Part shown: positions 17,445 through 25,841 of the stretch, one piece after another
How the letters are laid out: the number at the start of each line of letters is the position of its first letter
Numbering within the stretch: position 1 is the first letter of the stretch
Assembly (NCBI GenBank): GCA_937775265.1
Contig: CALKBV010000011.1
Location: 221,537-285,536 of the forward strand
Length of the DNA: 64,000 bases
DNA from: an uncultured Pseudomonadales bacterium
GTDB lineage: Bacteria > Pseudomonadota > Gammaproteobacteria > Pseudomonadales > Azotimanducaceae
Direction of reading: 5' to 3'
Notes under the pieces: model-generated
Told to the model about the DNA's origin: nothing
Seen by the model: only the letters and a program-made list of their open reading frames with translations
Database searches by the model: none
Program-made: the position numbers and the translations under genes

Positions 17445-18514
17445 TGAAATATTTTTTTACTCTGAGCTTTATGTCGCTACTTCTCTGCTGTGTACAAAGC
17501 GTCTCTGCGTCGGAAGCAAGTGTATATGTGGACAGGGTCTATGACGAAATCCCCCCGGCTCCTAAATCCCAGTCTATGGCGGAGGCGCTGCAGAAAAGTG
17601 CTGGTTGTCAATCCTGTCATACCACAACCGACAGTATGACCATGCACGAGAGTCCTGGAGTAGTGCTTGGCTGCACAGATTGTCACGGCGGTGATGCAAA
17701 CATCTTTACAATGGAAGGTGATATTAAGAATAAAAACCTCATGGGACAGGCGCATGTGCTGCCCAGTTACCCGGAAGATTGGCATTATCCGCACAGCGCT
17801 AACCCAGAAGCCTCTTACACGTTGTTAAATCGGGAGGCGAAGGAGTTTGTTCGCTTTGTTAATCCGTCGGATTTGCGCGTCGCCAAAGAAGCATGCGGTG
17901 CATGCCACCTTGAGACTGTGCAGGCTGCCAAACGCAGTATTATGGCTACCAGTGCTATGTTCTTGGGCGCTGCGACCTACGCTAACAATGTTCTTCCTTT
18001 CAAGAAATATATTTTAGGAGAAGCCTACACCCCTGACGGTGAACCTAGTGCGATTAAAGGGCCGCCATTGAAGGATGCTGACGCCAACTGGGATTCACAT
18101 GGCGTTCTGCCAGTGCTTTATCCATTCCCAACGTGGGAAACTACGCCACCGGGTGATATTTTCAGAGTATTCGAGCGTGGCGGCAGAAACATAAGTAATC
18201 TGTTTCCTGAAACTGGGTTGCCCAACGCGTTGGGCCTAATACAACGGATCGAAGAACCGGGTCGACCCGATTTTAGGCAGTCAAATCGGGGCCCGGGGAC
18301 AGGTGGCCGAATATCTGTACCGGTGCTTAATGTGCATAAGACCCGGTTAAATGATCCGCTTATGTGGTTTTTGGGTACAAATGACAATCCTGGTGACTAT
18401 AGGACCTCAGGTTGCGGGGCTTGCCATGTCGTCTATGCTAATGATCGAGATCCAAGACATTCTGGCCCTTACGCAGCGAGTTTGGTCATACACGGGAAAA
18501 TCCCAGACCAGTGA
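17444..18514 (+). CDS. Decahaem LVIVD-propeller cytochrome, N-terminal part (frameshifted)
   Basis: A signal peptide (cleavage near VSA-SEA, residue 22) leads into a periplasmic or surface multihaem domain. Four CXXCH sites are present here: CQSCH at 55-59, CTDCH at 77-81, and two CGACH. The frame runs into TGA at 18512, but if one A is dropped from the AAAA at 18497-18500 the sequence continues as GKSQTSDPTISK, which reads like the rest of the domain. The first ATG overlaps the barrel gene's stop. This entry and the next two are one gene encoding ten haems and a C-terminal propeller. Confidence 0.75.
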   Translation: MKYFFTLSFMSLLLCCVQSVSASEASVYVDRVYDEIPPAPKSQSMAEALQKSAGCQSCHTTTDSMTMHESPGVVLGCTDCHGGDANIFTMEGDIKNKNLMGQAHVLPSYPEDWHYPHSANPEASYTLLNREAKEFVRFVNPSDLRVAKEACGACHLETVQAAKRSIMATSAMFLGAATYANNVLPFKKYILGEAYTPDGEPSAIKGPPLKDADANWDSHGVLPVLYPFPTWETTPPGDIFRVFERGGRNISNLFPETGLPNALGLIQRIEEPGRPDFRQSNRGPGTGGRISVPVLNVHKTRLNDPLMWFLGTNDNPGDYRTSGCGACHVVYANDRDPRHSGPYAASLVIHGKIPDQ

Positions 18515-18834
18515 CCCGACCATCTCGAAGGCAAGAGGAGTGGGCACCCGCTCAAGCATGCATTTACGCGGTCGATTCCCACCGCCAGCTGTATGTCATG
18601 CCATATGCATCAACCCAACATGTTCGTTAACTCTTTTATGGGTTACACCATGTGGGATTACGAATCTGATGCACCTGCCATGTTCCCAAAGAAACAGAAG
18701 TATCCGACTGATGAGGAAGTCAGGAAGACCAATGCACGTAATCCCAGAAGGTGCGGCACCGCTTGGCCTTTGGTCTGACCCTGAGTTTTCAAAAAATGTC
18801 TCGGATCTTAACCCCACACTGAAGAATACTCAGT
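18515..18834 (+). pseudogene. Broken middle of the decahaem gene
   Basis: The reading frame changes four times in this neighbourhood. After the extra A at 18497-18500, one base seems to be missing between 18528 and 18541, restoring the original frame for SGHPLKHAFTRSIP, haem site CMSCH and FMGYTMWDYESDAPAMF. An extra C in CCC at 18743-18745 moves to the frame of PEGAAPLGLWSDPEF, and an extra C at 18851-18852 moves to the frame of HGWNFRAVFKK used downstream. Each patch is clearly protein-like in only one frame, so this was, or is, continuous coding sequence. Confidence 0.65.
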
Positions 18835-21213
18835 TTGCTGACTATCACGGTCCATGGCTGGAACTTTCGAGCAGTTTTCAAGAAAGATCGCAAAGGAAAT
18901 CTGCTGGATGCCGAAGGGAGCGTGGTTGAACCAGATGATCCCGACAAGTTCGATAAGGCAGTGCATATGTCCAGTGTTCATCTGGATGTCGGTATGCATT
19001 GTGTCGATTGTCATTTTTCCCAGGACAATCATGGGAATGGCCATATCTATGGCGAAGTAGCCAATGCAGTCGAGATCGATTGCGTCGATTGCCACGGCAC
19101 AGCGACCGAATACCCCAGTTTGAAGACATCAGGGCCAGCAGCGCCGCCAGGCGGCACAGACCTGTCGCTGATAAGAAACCCGGATGGGCAATCGAGGTTT
19201 AGTTGGAGGGAAGGGAAACTTTTTCAGCGAAGCCTTCTCTGGCCGGATCGTGAATGGGAACTAAGCTTAGTGAAAGACTCAGTCGAGAAGAGCCATCCTC
19301 AATATAATGAGAAGGCTGCTCGAGCGAAGTTGATGTCAAAAGATTCGAAGAACCAATCCTGGGGCACCGAAGCCGCTGAATCTGAGCTGGCCCATGGCAA
19401 CGACAACATGGAATGCTACAGCTGTCACCAATCGTGGACCACAAGTTGTGGTGGGTGTCATTTACCGATTGAGGCGAACTGGAAAGCTGACAGTAAGCAT
19501 TATGAAGGCGGCACGACTAGAAACTATGCGACGTATAATCCCCAGGTCGCACGAGACCAGATATTTATGCTTGGACGCCGCGGAGAAATCAACGGTGGCA
19601 GAATCACACCGCTTCGATCTAGTTCGGCCCTGGTGCTGTCTTCCACTAATTCGAGCAGGGAACGTATTTACGTCCAGCAACCACCGATCTCAGCAAGTGG
19701 CTATAGTTCCCAGGCTATTAATCCGCACTTTTCACATACTGTTCGAAAAACTGAGACTCGTGTGTGTTCAGACTGCCACCTCGCGGAAGAAAGCGATAAC
19801 AACGCGATTATGGCGCAGACGCTTGGGTATGGAACTGACTTCATAGATTTTATAGGCTTTCATACTTGGGTGGGCACCGATGGCTCAGTAGAGGCGGTGC
19901 AAGTTACCGAGTGGTCTGAACCGCAAGCGGTAATTGGCAGCTATTTGCAGAAAATTGTCTACCCTGACTTTTTTGAAGAGCACGTCGAGCGAGAGCTTGA
20001 ATTGAAGATTGGCCACCGTCATCGCTCTGGAGAAGTTAACTGTCTTCAGTTAAGAGGCGAGTATTTATTTGCAGCTGCTGGTGATAAAGGAATGGTGGTT
20101 TACGATGTTGCGGGCATCGGTAATAAAGGGATCAGTCAAAAAATAATCACTTCTCCCGCATCAAAACTTGGACAGAGCACGAGAATTAAGAGCGCAAACG
20201 CGACGTGCCTTTCAATGATCACTACTCAACCGATTGCGCCAGAACGCAATACAGGCAAGCTGATGCGTGAGGTTAATCAAGAAAAGCCAACCCATCCGAT
20301 CTATAACTATGTCGCAATAACTGACTCTCTTGAAGGCTTAATCCTTACTGATGTAGGCACTCTTTCTGACGGGGAACCAAGGAACAACTTTTTAAAGCGA
20401 GCGCTTACGTGGAATGTAGATGGCGTGTTGGACGGCGCCAGAGACATTGAAGTGGGTGGTCGTTATGCGTACATCGTAGCCAATGCAGGGTTGGTAGTGC
20501 TCGACATGGATACTCCCTTAGCGCCGTCGCTCGTTGCGACGGTCCCACTTAATAACGGCCACGATGTTATTCAGCAATTCCGGTTCCTTTTTGTCACTGA
20601 TGATGATGGTCTGAAGACGATCGATATTACTGATGTTAGTAAACCACGGTTGTTAGACGGTAATACCATTGCTCTTGCTGATGCTAACCGAGTATTTGTG
20701 GCTCGAACATTTGCGTATGTTGCAGCGGGTAGTGACGGTCTAGTGATCGTAGACGTTTCAGACCCGACTCAGTTAAAGGAATACCAGCGCTTTAACGATG
20801 GAATAGGGGATGCTAGGGACGTTGTTGTAGCGACAACTAACGCGAGCTTATTTGCTTATGTGGCGGATGGTGAAGCTGGACTCAAGGTCGTTCAGTTGAC
20901 CTCACCGGAATCACAGCCAAGGTACTATGGTTTCAGCCCGGACCCAATGCCTGAGCTTATCGCGCGCTATCCTACGAAGAAACCCGCAATTAGTTTATCT
21001 CGTGGGCTTGAGCGCGATAGAGCGGTTGATGAAAGCGGAGGGCAGGTTGCCGTATTCAGTCGGGTCGGGTCGGGCCCTTTGTCTGAATCCGATATGCATA
21101 AGATGTATCTAGACAAAGATGGCAAGCCGTGGTTTGTGTCAGATGACGTTCCGCCTGGAGTAAATCCACCTGAAGCAAATCCACCTGAAGCCGTTTCAGG
21201 GAAACCAGAATGA
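18835..21213 (+). CDS. Decahaem LVIVD-propeller cytochrome, C-terminal part
   Basis: A 792-residue frame. Its first ~330 residues hold five more haem sites (CVDCH twice, CYSCH, CGGCH, CSDCH), for ten in the rebuilt protein. The remainder is a string of LVIVD-type repeats, for example GLVVLDMDTP, GLKTIDITDVSKP, GLVIVDVSDPTQ and GLKVVQLTSP, which are expected to fold into a beta-propeller. The end has a duplicated NPPEA unit from a 15-bp tandem repeat (21162-21191) in a proline-rich tail. The propeller could bind the outer-membrane barrel, a partner or an external substrate; this is inference. It overlaps the next gene by ATGA. Confidence 0.8.
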   Translation: MLTITVHGWNFRAVFKKDRKGNLLDAEGSVVEPDDPDKFDKAVHMSSVHLDVGMHCVDCHFSQDNHGNGHIYGEVANAVEIDCVDCHGTATEYPSLKTSGPAAPPGGTDLSLIRNPDGQSRFSWREGKLFQRSLLWPDREWELSLVKDSVEKSHPQYNEKAARAKLMSKDSKNQSWGTEAAESELAHGNDNMECYSCHQSWTTSCGGCHLPIEANWKADSKHYEGGTTRNYATYNPQVARDQIFMLGRRGEINGGRITPLRSSSALVLSSTNSSRERIYVQQPPISASGYSSQAINPHFSHTVRKTETRVCSDCHLAEESDNNAIMAQTLGYGTDFIDFIGFHTWVGTDGSVEAVQVTEWSEPQAVIGSYLQKIVYPDFFEEHVERELELKIGHRHRSGEVNCLQLRGEYLFAAAGDKGMVVYDVAGIGNKGISQKIITSPASKLGQSTRIKSANATCLSMITTQPIAPERNTGKLMREVNQEKPTHPIYNYVAITDSLEGLILTDVGTLSDGEPRNNFLKRALTWNVDGVLDGARDIEVGGRYAYIVANAGLVVLDMDTPLAPSLVATVPLNNGHDVIQQFRFLFVTDDDGLKTIDITDVSKPRLLDGNTIALADANRVFVARTFAYVAAGSDGLVIVDVSDPTQLKEYQRFNDGIGDARDVVVATTNASLFAYVADGEAGLKVVQLTSPESQPRYYGFSPDPMPELIARYPTKKPAISLSRGLERDRAVDESGGQVAVFSRVGSGPLSESDMHKMYLDKDGKPWFVSDDVPPGVNPPEANPPEAVSGKPE

Positions 21214-22496
21214 TTAAACCTGGCTTAGTTGTATACATGTTGCTGGTTACAAGTCTGTTGCTTACTTCGGCAATGCAGGCTGAAACGTTGCCACAACACG
21301 CTGAGGAAGCGCACCTAGGTGTTGCCACTTGCGCCTCTAGCGTGTGCCATGGCTCGGTTCGCCCTCGGTCGTCTTCGTCCGTGTTGCAAAACGAATATGT
21401 TGTATGGAGTCGATTGGACTCACATCGTAATGCTTACAACATCCTTTTCAGTGAGGAATCCCGGTGGATAGCTAAAAACTTGGGGTTGGAAAATGCGCAC
21501 GAGGCTGAAGTATGTTTGGATTGTCATGCTGACAATGTGGCTCATGAAAAACGCGGTGACCGATTTCAGATAAACGATGGCGTTGGCTGTGAAGGTTGTC
21601 ACGGTGGCGCGGAGCGGTATTTGGCGAGTCACACTGACCCAGGACAGACTCATCAGGATAATATTGATGCCGGGATGTATCCAACCGATCGAATAGAGGA
21701 TCGAGCCAAATTATGTCTTTCTTGTCACCTTGGCGATGATCAAAAAATAGCCAGTCACGAAATAATGGGAGCAGGTCACCCGAGGTTGTCTTTTGAACTG
21801 GATACATTCGATGTTCTGCAGCCGGCTCACTACACATTGGATGATGACTACAAAACAAAAAAGTGGTCAGCTGATCATGTCACGGTGTGGGCGCTTGGAC
21901 AGGTAGAAGCAGGGTATCAGACTCTAAGGTTGATCGAGTCCCACCTCTCCAATGGGAAGCTTTTTCCAGAGCTCAGTTTGTTTGATTGTCATGCATGTCA
22001 TCACTCTATGTCAGACCTACGCTGGCAACCTCAGCGACTTACCGGGCTACCTCCGGGTTCTGTCAGGCTAAACGATTCGAGTTTTGCAATGCTGTTCCCC
22101 ATTGCCAGAGTGGTTGCGCCGAGTCAGGTAGCTAAACTGGAAGAACAGATCAAGCAATTGCATCGAGTGGTCGTTGAGAAAGAGGATGTTAAGAAGTCCG
22201 TTCGTGCATTAAACGATACCCTCGATACTCTCAAAGCATCAGTCAAAAAGTTCGACAAGCTCTTTGATAAATCTAAATCGCTTCTTGGTGATGTTGTGGC
22301 GATAGGTAGGGCAGGAGAAGTTCAGGATTATGTGGAGGCTGAGCAAGCGGTAATGGCGATTGATTTGTTGATGAGGGCGACAGGTGAGCACGAATTGCAT
22401 AAGAAATGGGTCGATCAGCTCTATGCTGCAGTTGAGGATGAAGATACCTTTGACCCTTATTCCTTCGCGGACATCATGCAGAGCGCTACTTTCTGA
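21210..22496 (+). CDS. Pentahaem cytochrome c, cytochrome c554-like
   Basis: A 428-residue exported protein (signal peptide ending AMQA). Five haem-attachment motifs are present: an unusual CX4CH (CASSVCH, Cys41-His47) and four CXXCH (CLDCH, CEGCH, CLSCH, CHACH), with scattered distal His. The N-terminal two-thirds resembles the cytochrome c554/multihaem family. Residues 310-360 form a likely coiled coil (EEQIKQLHRVVVEKEDVKK and following heptads), which may oligomerise it or dock it to partners. It is the last gene of the operon and starts within the stop of the decahaem gene (ATGA). It may be the terminal reductase/oxidase or another electron carrier. Confidence 0.82.
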   Translation: MIKPGLVVYMLLVTSLLLTSAMQAETLPQHAEEAHLGVATCASSVCHGSVRPRSSSSVLQNEYVVWSRLDSHRNAYNILFSEESRWIAKNLGLENAHEAEVCLDCHADNVAHEKRGDRFQINDGVGCEGCHGGAERYLASHTDPGQTHQDNIDAGMYPTDRIEDRAKLCLSCHLGDDQKIASHEIMGAGHPRLSFELDTFDVLQPAHYTLDDDYKTKKWSADHVTVWALGQVEAGYQTLRLIESHLSNGKLFPELSLFDCHACHHSMSDLRWQPQRLTGLPPGSVRLNDSSFAMLFPIARVVAPSQVAKLEEQIKQLHRVVVEKEDVKKSVRALNDTLDTLKASVKKFDKLFDKSKSLLGDVVAIGRAGEVQDYVEAEQAVMAIDLLMRATGEHELHKKWVDQLYAAVEDEDTFDPYSFADIMQSATF

Positions 22497-22631
22497 CGCC
22501 AGCTTGTGCATAATCCTGCTGGACAGAATTTTCTGGTACCAAAAGTGTGGGCAATGAAATTTGTGCACCGACAATATTCCACGTCTTATGGCAAAATCCT
22601 CGATTCTTATTCCTATACTTAGTCACATGCA

Positions 22632-23960
22632 ATGACCGAAGCTCTCATCACACCTCAACCCATTAATATCAGCTTTCTTGAAACGCTCAAGTTCATCAAG
22701 CAAAGCTACAATTACCCACTTGAACACAGCCAGCATCTTCGCGAGAGATTTGGAAATGTTGTTATGCAACGCGCGGGACGCGTGAACATCGTGCATTTGT
22801 TTGGAGCGGACGCAGCGCAACTATGTCTTATGAACCCCGACCAAACTTTCTCAAACAAGAAGGCATGGGACATGATCATTGGTCGTATTTTCCCTAACGG
22901 TCTGATGCTTCGTGATGGAGTTGATCATCGATACCATCGACGACTCATGCAGGTGGGGTTCAAAAGTAAGGCAATGCAAGGTTATCTGAGACAAATGACA
23001 CCTCAAGTTGAGCGAACACTGGCCACATGGTGTGATTCGCAAAGAACCGAATTAGCGGCTTATCCGGCCTTCAAGCAGATGACACTGGACCTTGCTGCAA
23101 CGATTTTTTTAGGTATGGACTTGGGGCCCGGTGCGAATAAGCTCAATAAGGCGTTCGAAGCGACGGTCGCCGCCTCTATGCCTCGAATTCCTCTCGCCAT
23201 ACCCGGCACAATATTGTATCGCGGCATTCAGGCACGCAAGTTCATGTGTCGTTATTTTTTGGATCAAGTCGCCAACAAGCGCGCCAGTAAAGATCAAGAT
23301 TTGTTTGCGCTACTCTGTCGTGCAGAAGATGAAGACGGCAATAGGTATACCGACCAGGAGATCGTCGATCACATGATTTTCCTGATGATGGCAGCTCATG
23401 ATACAACGACCAGTACGCTGACGAGCATGGTGTACTTGTTAGCCAAGCATCCCCATTGGCAAGATAGATTACGCGCTGAGGTGCATTCACTTGGCACCGA
23501 ACCCCTAACTCACGAAAGCCTGGCAAAAATGAGTCAAACCGATTGGGTAATCAAAGAAACCTTACGGCTCTATCCGCCGCTGTCGACCCTGCCCAAGTTC
23601 AGTAACCGATCATTTGAGCACAATGGTTATCTTATACCTTCGGATACGTTGGTGATCACCTATCCTATCCATACTCATTATATGGAGGAGTATTGGGACA
23701 ATCCGACGATGTTTGATCCGGAGCGGTTTAGTTCCGGGAGGAGTGAGCACAAACGACACAACTACAGCTGGGTACCATTTAGTGGAGGGGCCCATATGTG
23801 TATTGGCCTGCACTTCGCTGATATGCAGATCAAACTGGTGATAGCTGAATTGCTTCGAAATTTTCGCATCAGCGTGCCCGCTGATTACGTGATGCCCGTA
23901 CAACAATCGCCTATTTCAAAGCCAAAAGACAAGTTGCCTATCGTGCTCGAACGTTGTTAG
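22632..23960 (+). CDS. Cytochrome P450
   Basis: A 442-residue P450 with I-helix MMAAHDTTTST, ExxR as KETLR, and haem loop FSGGAHMCIGLHFADMQIK. The PERF motif (FDPERF) and general layout resemble the eukaryote-like bacterial P450s related to CYP120/CYP51-type proteins that act on retinoids, sterols or terpenoids. No membrane anchor and no redox-partner domain are visible. It lies 135 bases after the multihaem operon and may have its own promoter. Substrate unknown; a link to the cytochrome operon is not shown by the sequence. Confidence 0.9.
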   Translation: MTEALITPQPINISFLETLKFIKQSYNYPLEHSQHLRERFGNVVMQRAGRVNIVHLFGADAAQLCLMNPDQTFSNKKAWDMIIGRIFPNGLMLRDGVDHRYHRRLMQVGFKSKAMQGYLRQMTPQVERTLATWCDSQRTELAAYPAFKQMTLDLAATIFLGMDLGPGANKLNKAFEATVAASMPRIPLAIPGTILYRGIQARKFMCRYFLDQVANKRASKDQDLFALLCRAEDEDGNRYTDQEIVDHMIFLMMAAHDTTTSTLTSMVYLLAKHPHWQDRLRAEVHSLGTEPLTHESLAKMSQTDWVIKETLRLYPPLSTLPKFSNRSFEHNGYLIPSDTLVITYPIHTHYMEEYWDNPTMFDPERFSSGRSEHKRHNYSWVPFSGGAHMCIGLHFADMQIKLVIAELLRNFRISVPADYVMPVQQSPISKPKDKLPIVLERC

Positions 23961-24003
23961 TTAGTTATCGGGCGCTTTCCCTGCGCCATTTTGAGAAGCT
24001 GTC

Positions 24004-25044
24004 CTAGAGCCGGTTGACTGCCTCTTCTGACAGTTCCAGGGAGACTTCAATCCGGCTTCGCATGTGTTCCAGGTCTACGCCTTCTGAGCTTTTCTTACCC
24101 TCCATATACCTCGCGTACACGCCGTGTACGATGCACGCTGATTTCCAACGATTGAAGCCGGTGTAGTAGTCCAGGTTTGAAAGGTCCCGCCCGGTCCTGG
24201 TTCCGTATCTTGTGGCCATCTCGGTACGAGTTGGAAAGCCAGCAACGGCTGTAGCAGCCTCCGGGGAAATCGGGATTGTATCCGCAGGGTCCGGGAAGAA
24301 ATTCAGCGCATAAGCGAGGTCAGCGAGAGGATCCCCCAGTGTGGAAATTTCCCAGTCTACGACTGCCGCCACCGTGGAATCAGGTCCGGTTAGGCAGTTG
24401 TGCAATCCATAGTCGCCGTGAACCACACGTGCTTTTTCTTGTTCCGGGAGGTTTTCCAGGAAAAACTGCTGCAGCTCGTGGGCGCGTGCATCATCAAAAC
24501 CAGCGCCTTCAATTGATGAAGTCCACGATCGATACCAGGTTTTCAATTGTCGTCCAACGTAGCTGTCTCTTTTACCCAGGTCGCTCAGGCCAATCTCATC
24601 CGGGTCAAGAGAATGAAGATCTGCAAGAACATCAATGAATGAATTCGCGAGTGTGAGCCGTTTTGCCTCGGGTACCCATCCCTCTGTTTCTTCATTGTTG
24701 TAAAGCGGCCTGCCATTGATGCAACCCATGACGTAGAACCAGGCGCCAGTAACATCCGGGCTTTCGCAAAAACCCAGTGCCTCTGGTACCGGTACGGCAG
24801 TTGGTCCAAGCGCCGAGATGAGTGACCATTCGCGACTCATATCATGTGCTTTGGGTAGTAGCTGACCCTGAGGTGGTCTTCGGATGACAGCTTCCTTGCC
24901 ATTACCATCTTCAAGCTTATAGGTAAGATTGGAATGCCCGCCTTCCAACCTTGTCCACACAAATGGCGGCGAAAGGCTGGGAATATTACTGGCTATCCAT
25001 GCTTCGACGGCATCGACCGTATAGCCTTCTGGTGCATCTGTCAT
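24004..25044 (-). CDS. APH-family phosphotransferase, ACAD10/11-like kinase
   Basis: A 346-residue protein kinase-like fold. The catalytic loop is VHGDYGLHNCL and the metal-binding DWE segment is VVDWEISTLGDPLADL; the N-terminal GGHSNLTYKL is the nucleotide loop. This is the subgroup found fused to or beside acyl-CoA dehydrogenases in ACAD10/ACAD11, which phosphorylate 4-hydroxyacyl-CoAs during catabolism of gamma-hydroxy acids. The local abundance of acyl-CoA enzymes supports that reading over antibiotic resistance. It is convergent with the preceding P450 gene. Confidence 0.87.
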   Translation of the reverse strand: MTDAPEGYTVDAVEAWIASNIPSLSPPFVWTRLEGGHSNLTYKLEDGNGKEAVIRRPPQGQLLPKAHDMSREWSLISALGPTAVPVPEALGFCESPDVTGAWFYVMGCINGRPLYNNEETEGWVPEAKRLTLANSFIDVLADLHSLDPDEIGLSDLGKRDSYVGRQLKTWYRSWTSSIEGAGFDDARAHELQQFFLENLPEQEKARVVHGDYGLHNCLTGPDSTVAAVVDWEISTLGDPLADLAYALNFFPDPADTIPISPEAATAVAGFPTRTEMATRYGTRTGRDLSNLDYYTGFNRWKSACIVHGVYARYMEGKKSSEGVDLEHMRSRIEVSLELSEEAVNRL

Positions 25045-25195
25045 TTAGAGACCTCATTAGTGATGTGCAGAATGTAACGAACTTTGGCTGCTGAGTAAAA
25101 ACTAAATAAGGAATATTTTTCGAAATGAAGTATCCATCTCCCTATTTAAGGGTAGAGGTTTTGAAGTACTTCGTGAAACCGCTCAATTCTTTAGT

Positions 25196-25609
25196 GTGCC
25201 GGTTCTTCAGGTGCTGGTTCTTATGTCGTTGCTATCAGCAGTAGAAATCAGATTATGCCCCATGAACTGCGCGATCACTGTCGACCTATCAAGCCTTAAT
25301 GCTGATCTTGAGCGTGATGTTTGCCGTATCGATGAACTCTGGCAGGAAGGCTTGGCGCGATTTGGGGGCGGGTTTCTAGCGGGGGAAAGATTTACCGCAG
25401 TTGATGCTTCATACTGCTCGGTGGCATTCAGGGTGCAGTCCTACCAGTTGGCAATCTCACCTGAGTCGTTCGCCTACTGTCAAAAACTGCTTTCGTTGCC
25501 TGCAATGAAAGTGTGGGATGCTGCCGCGATCAAAGAGTCCTGGCGTGAAGAAGCTCATGAAGAAGAGGAGAAGGCAGCAGGTCGTGTCATCGCAGATCGA
25601 AGAAAATAG
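25196..25609 (+). pseudogene. Glutathione S-transferase, C-terminal remnant
   Basis: The frame encodes only an all-helical GST C-terminal domain: CPMNC, then RIDELWQEGLARFGGGFLAGE, RFTAVDASY and LLSLPAMKVWDAA match the usual GST helix 6 region. The N-terminal thioredoxin domain that binds glutathione is missing, and the sequence upstream of ~25190 does not encode one in any frame I could see. The gene is therefore a 5'-truncated remnant, or at best an orphan domain. The nearest start candidates (25196, 25223) have poor ribosome-binding sites. Confidence 0.65.
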
Positions 25610-25841
25610 TGCAGGCGAAGGCGGTCTTAAAGCCCATCTCATCCAGTGCGGTGATTGCACGATCCTGAGTGAGTAGCATGCGGACGGTCAGTTTCGCCAT
25701 ATCCAAACTTGCTGGAAAACTTTCCTGTATGTGCGTTCTGCCGAGACCCGGGCCGCGCGCATCGGGCCGAACAAGAATTCTAAATTTACCTGGTCAATTT
25801 GTGTTAACTGCTCGGTCATTGAAACAACGTCGTCTCAGCCT
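25610..25841 (-). other. Intergenic stretch with degenerate minus-strand coding traces
   Basis: No intact gene is present. On the minus strand, a 43-codon frame beginning MTEQLTQIDQVNLEFLFG near 25819 is followed, in another frame, by AKLTVRMLLTQDRAITALDE, suggesting a frame-shifted remnant. I cannot name the family. Confidence 0.25.

Noticed and set aside
11652..18850. Programmed ribosomal frameshifting in the cytochrome genes
   Set aside because: There are about seven shifts with no shared slippery sequence, no stem-loop that I could see, and one of them is in the opposite direction. Random indels are a better explanation.
21162..21191. 15-bp tandem repeat in the decahaem gene as a mobile or regulatory element
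   Set aside because: It is in frame and encodes two NPPEA units, so it is best seen as part of the protein's proline-rich tail.
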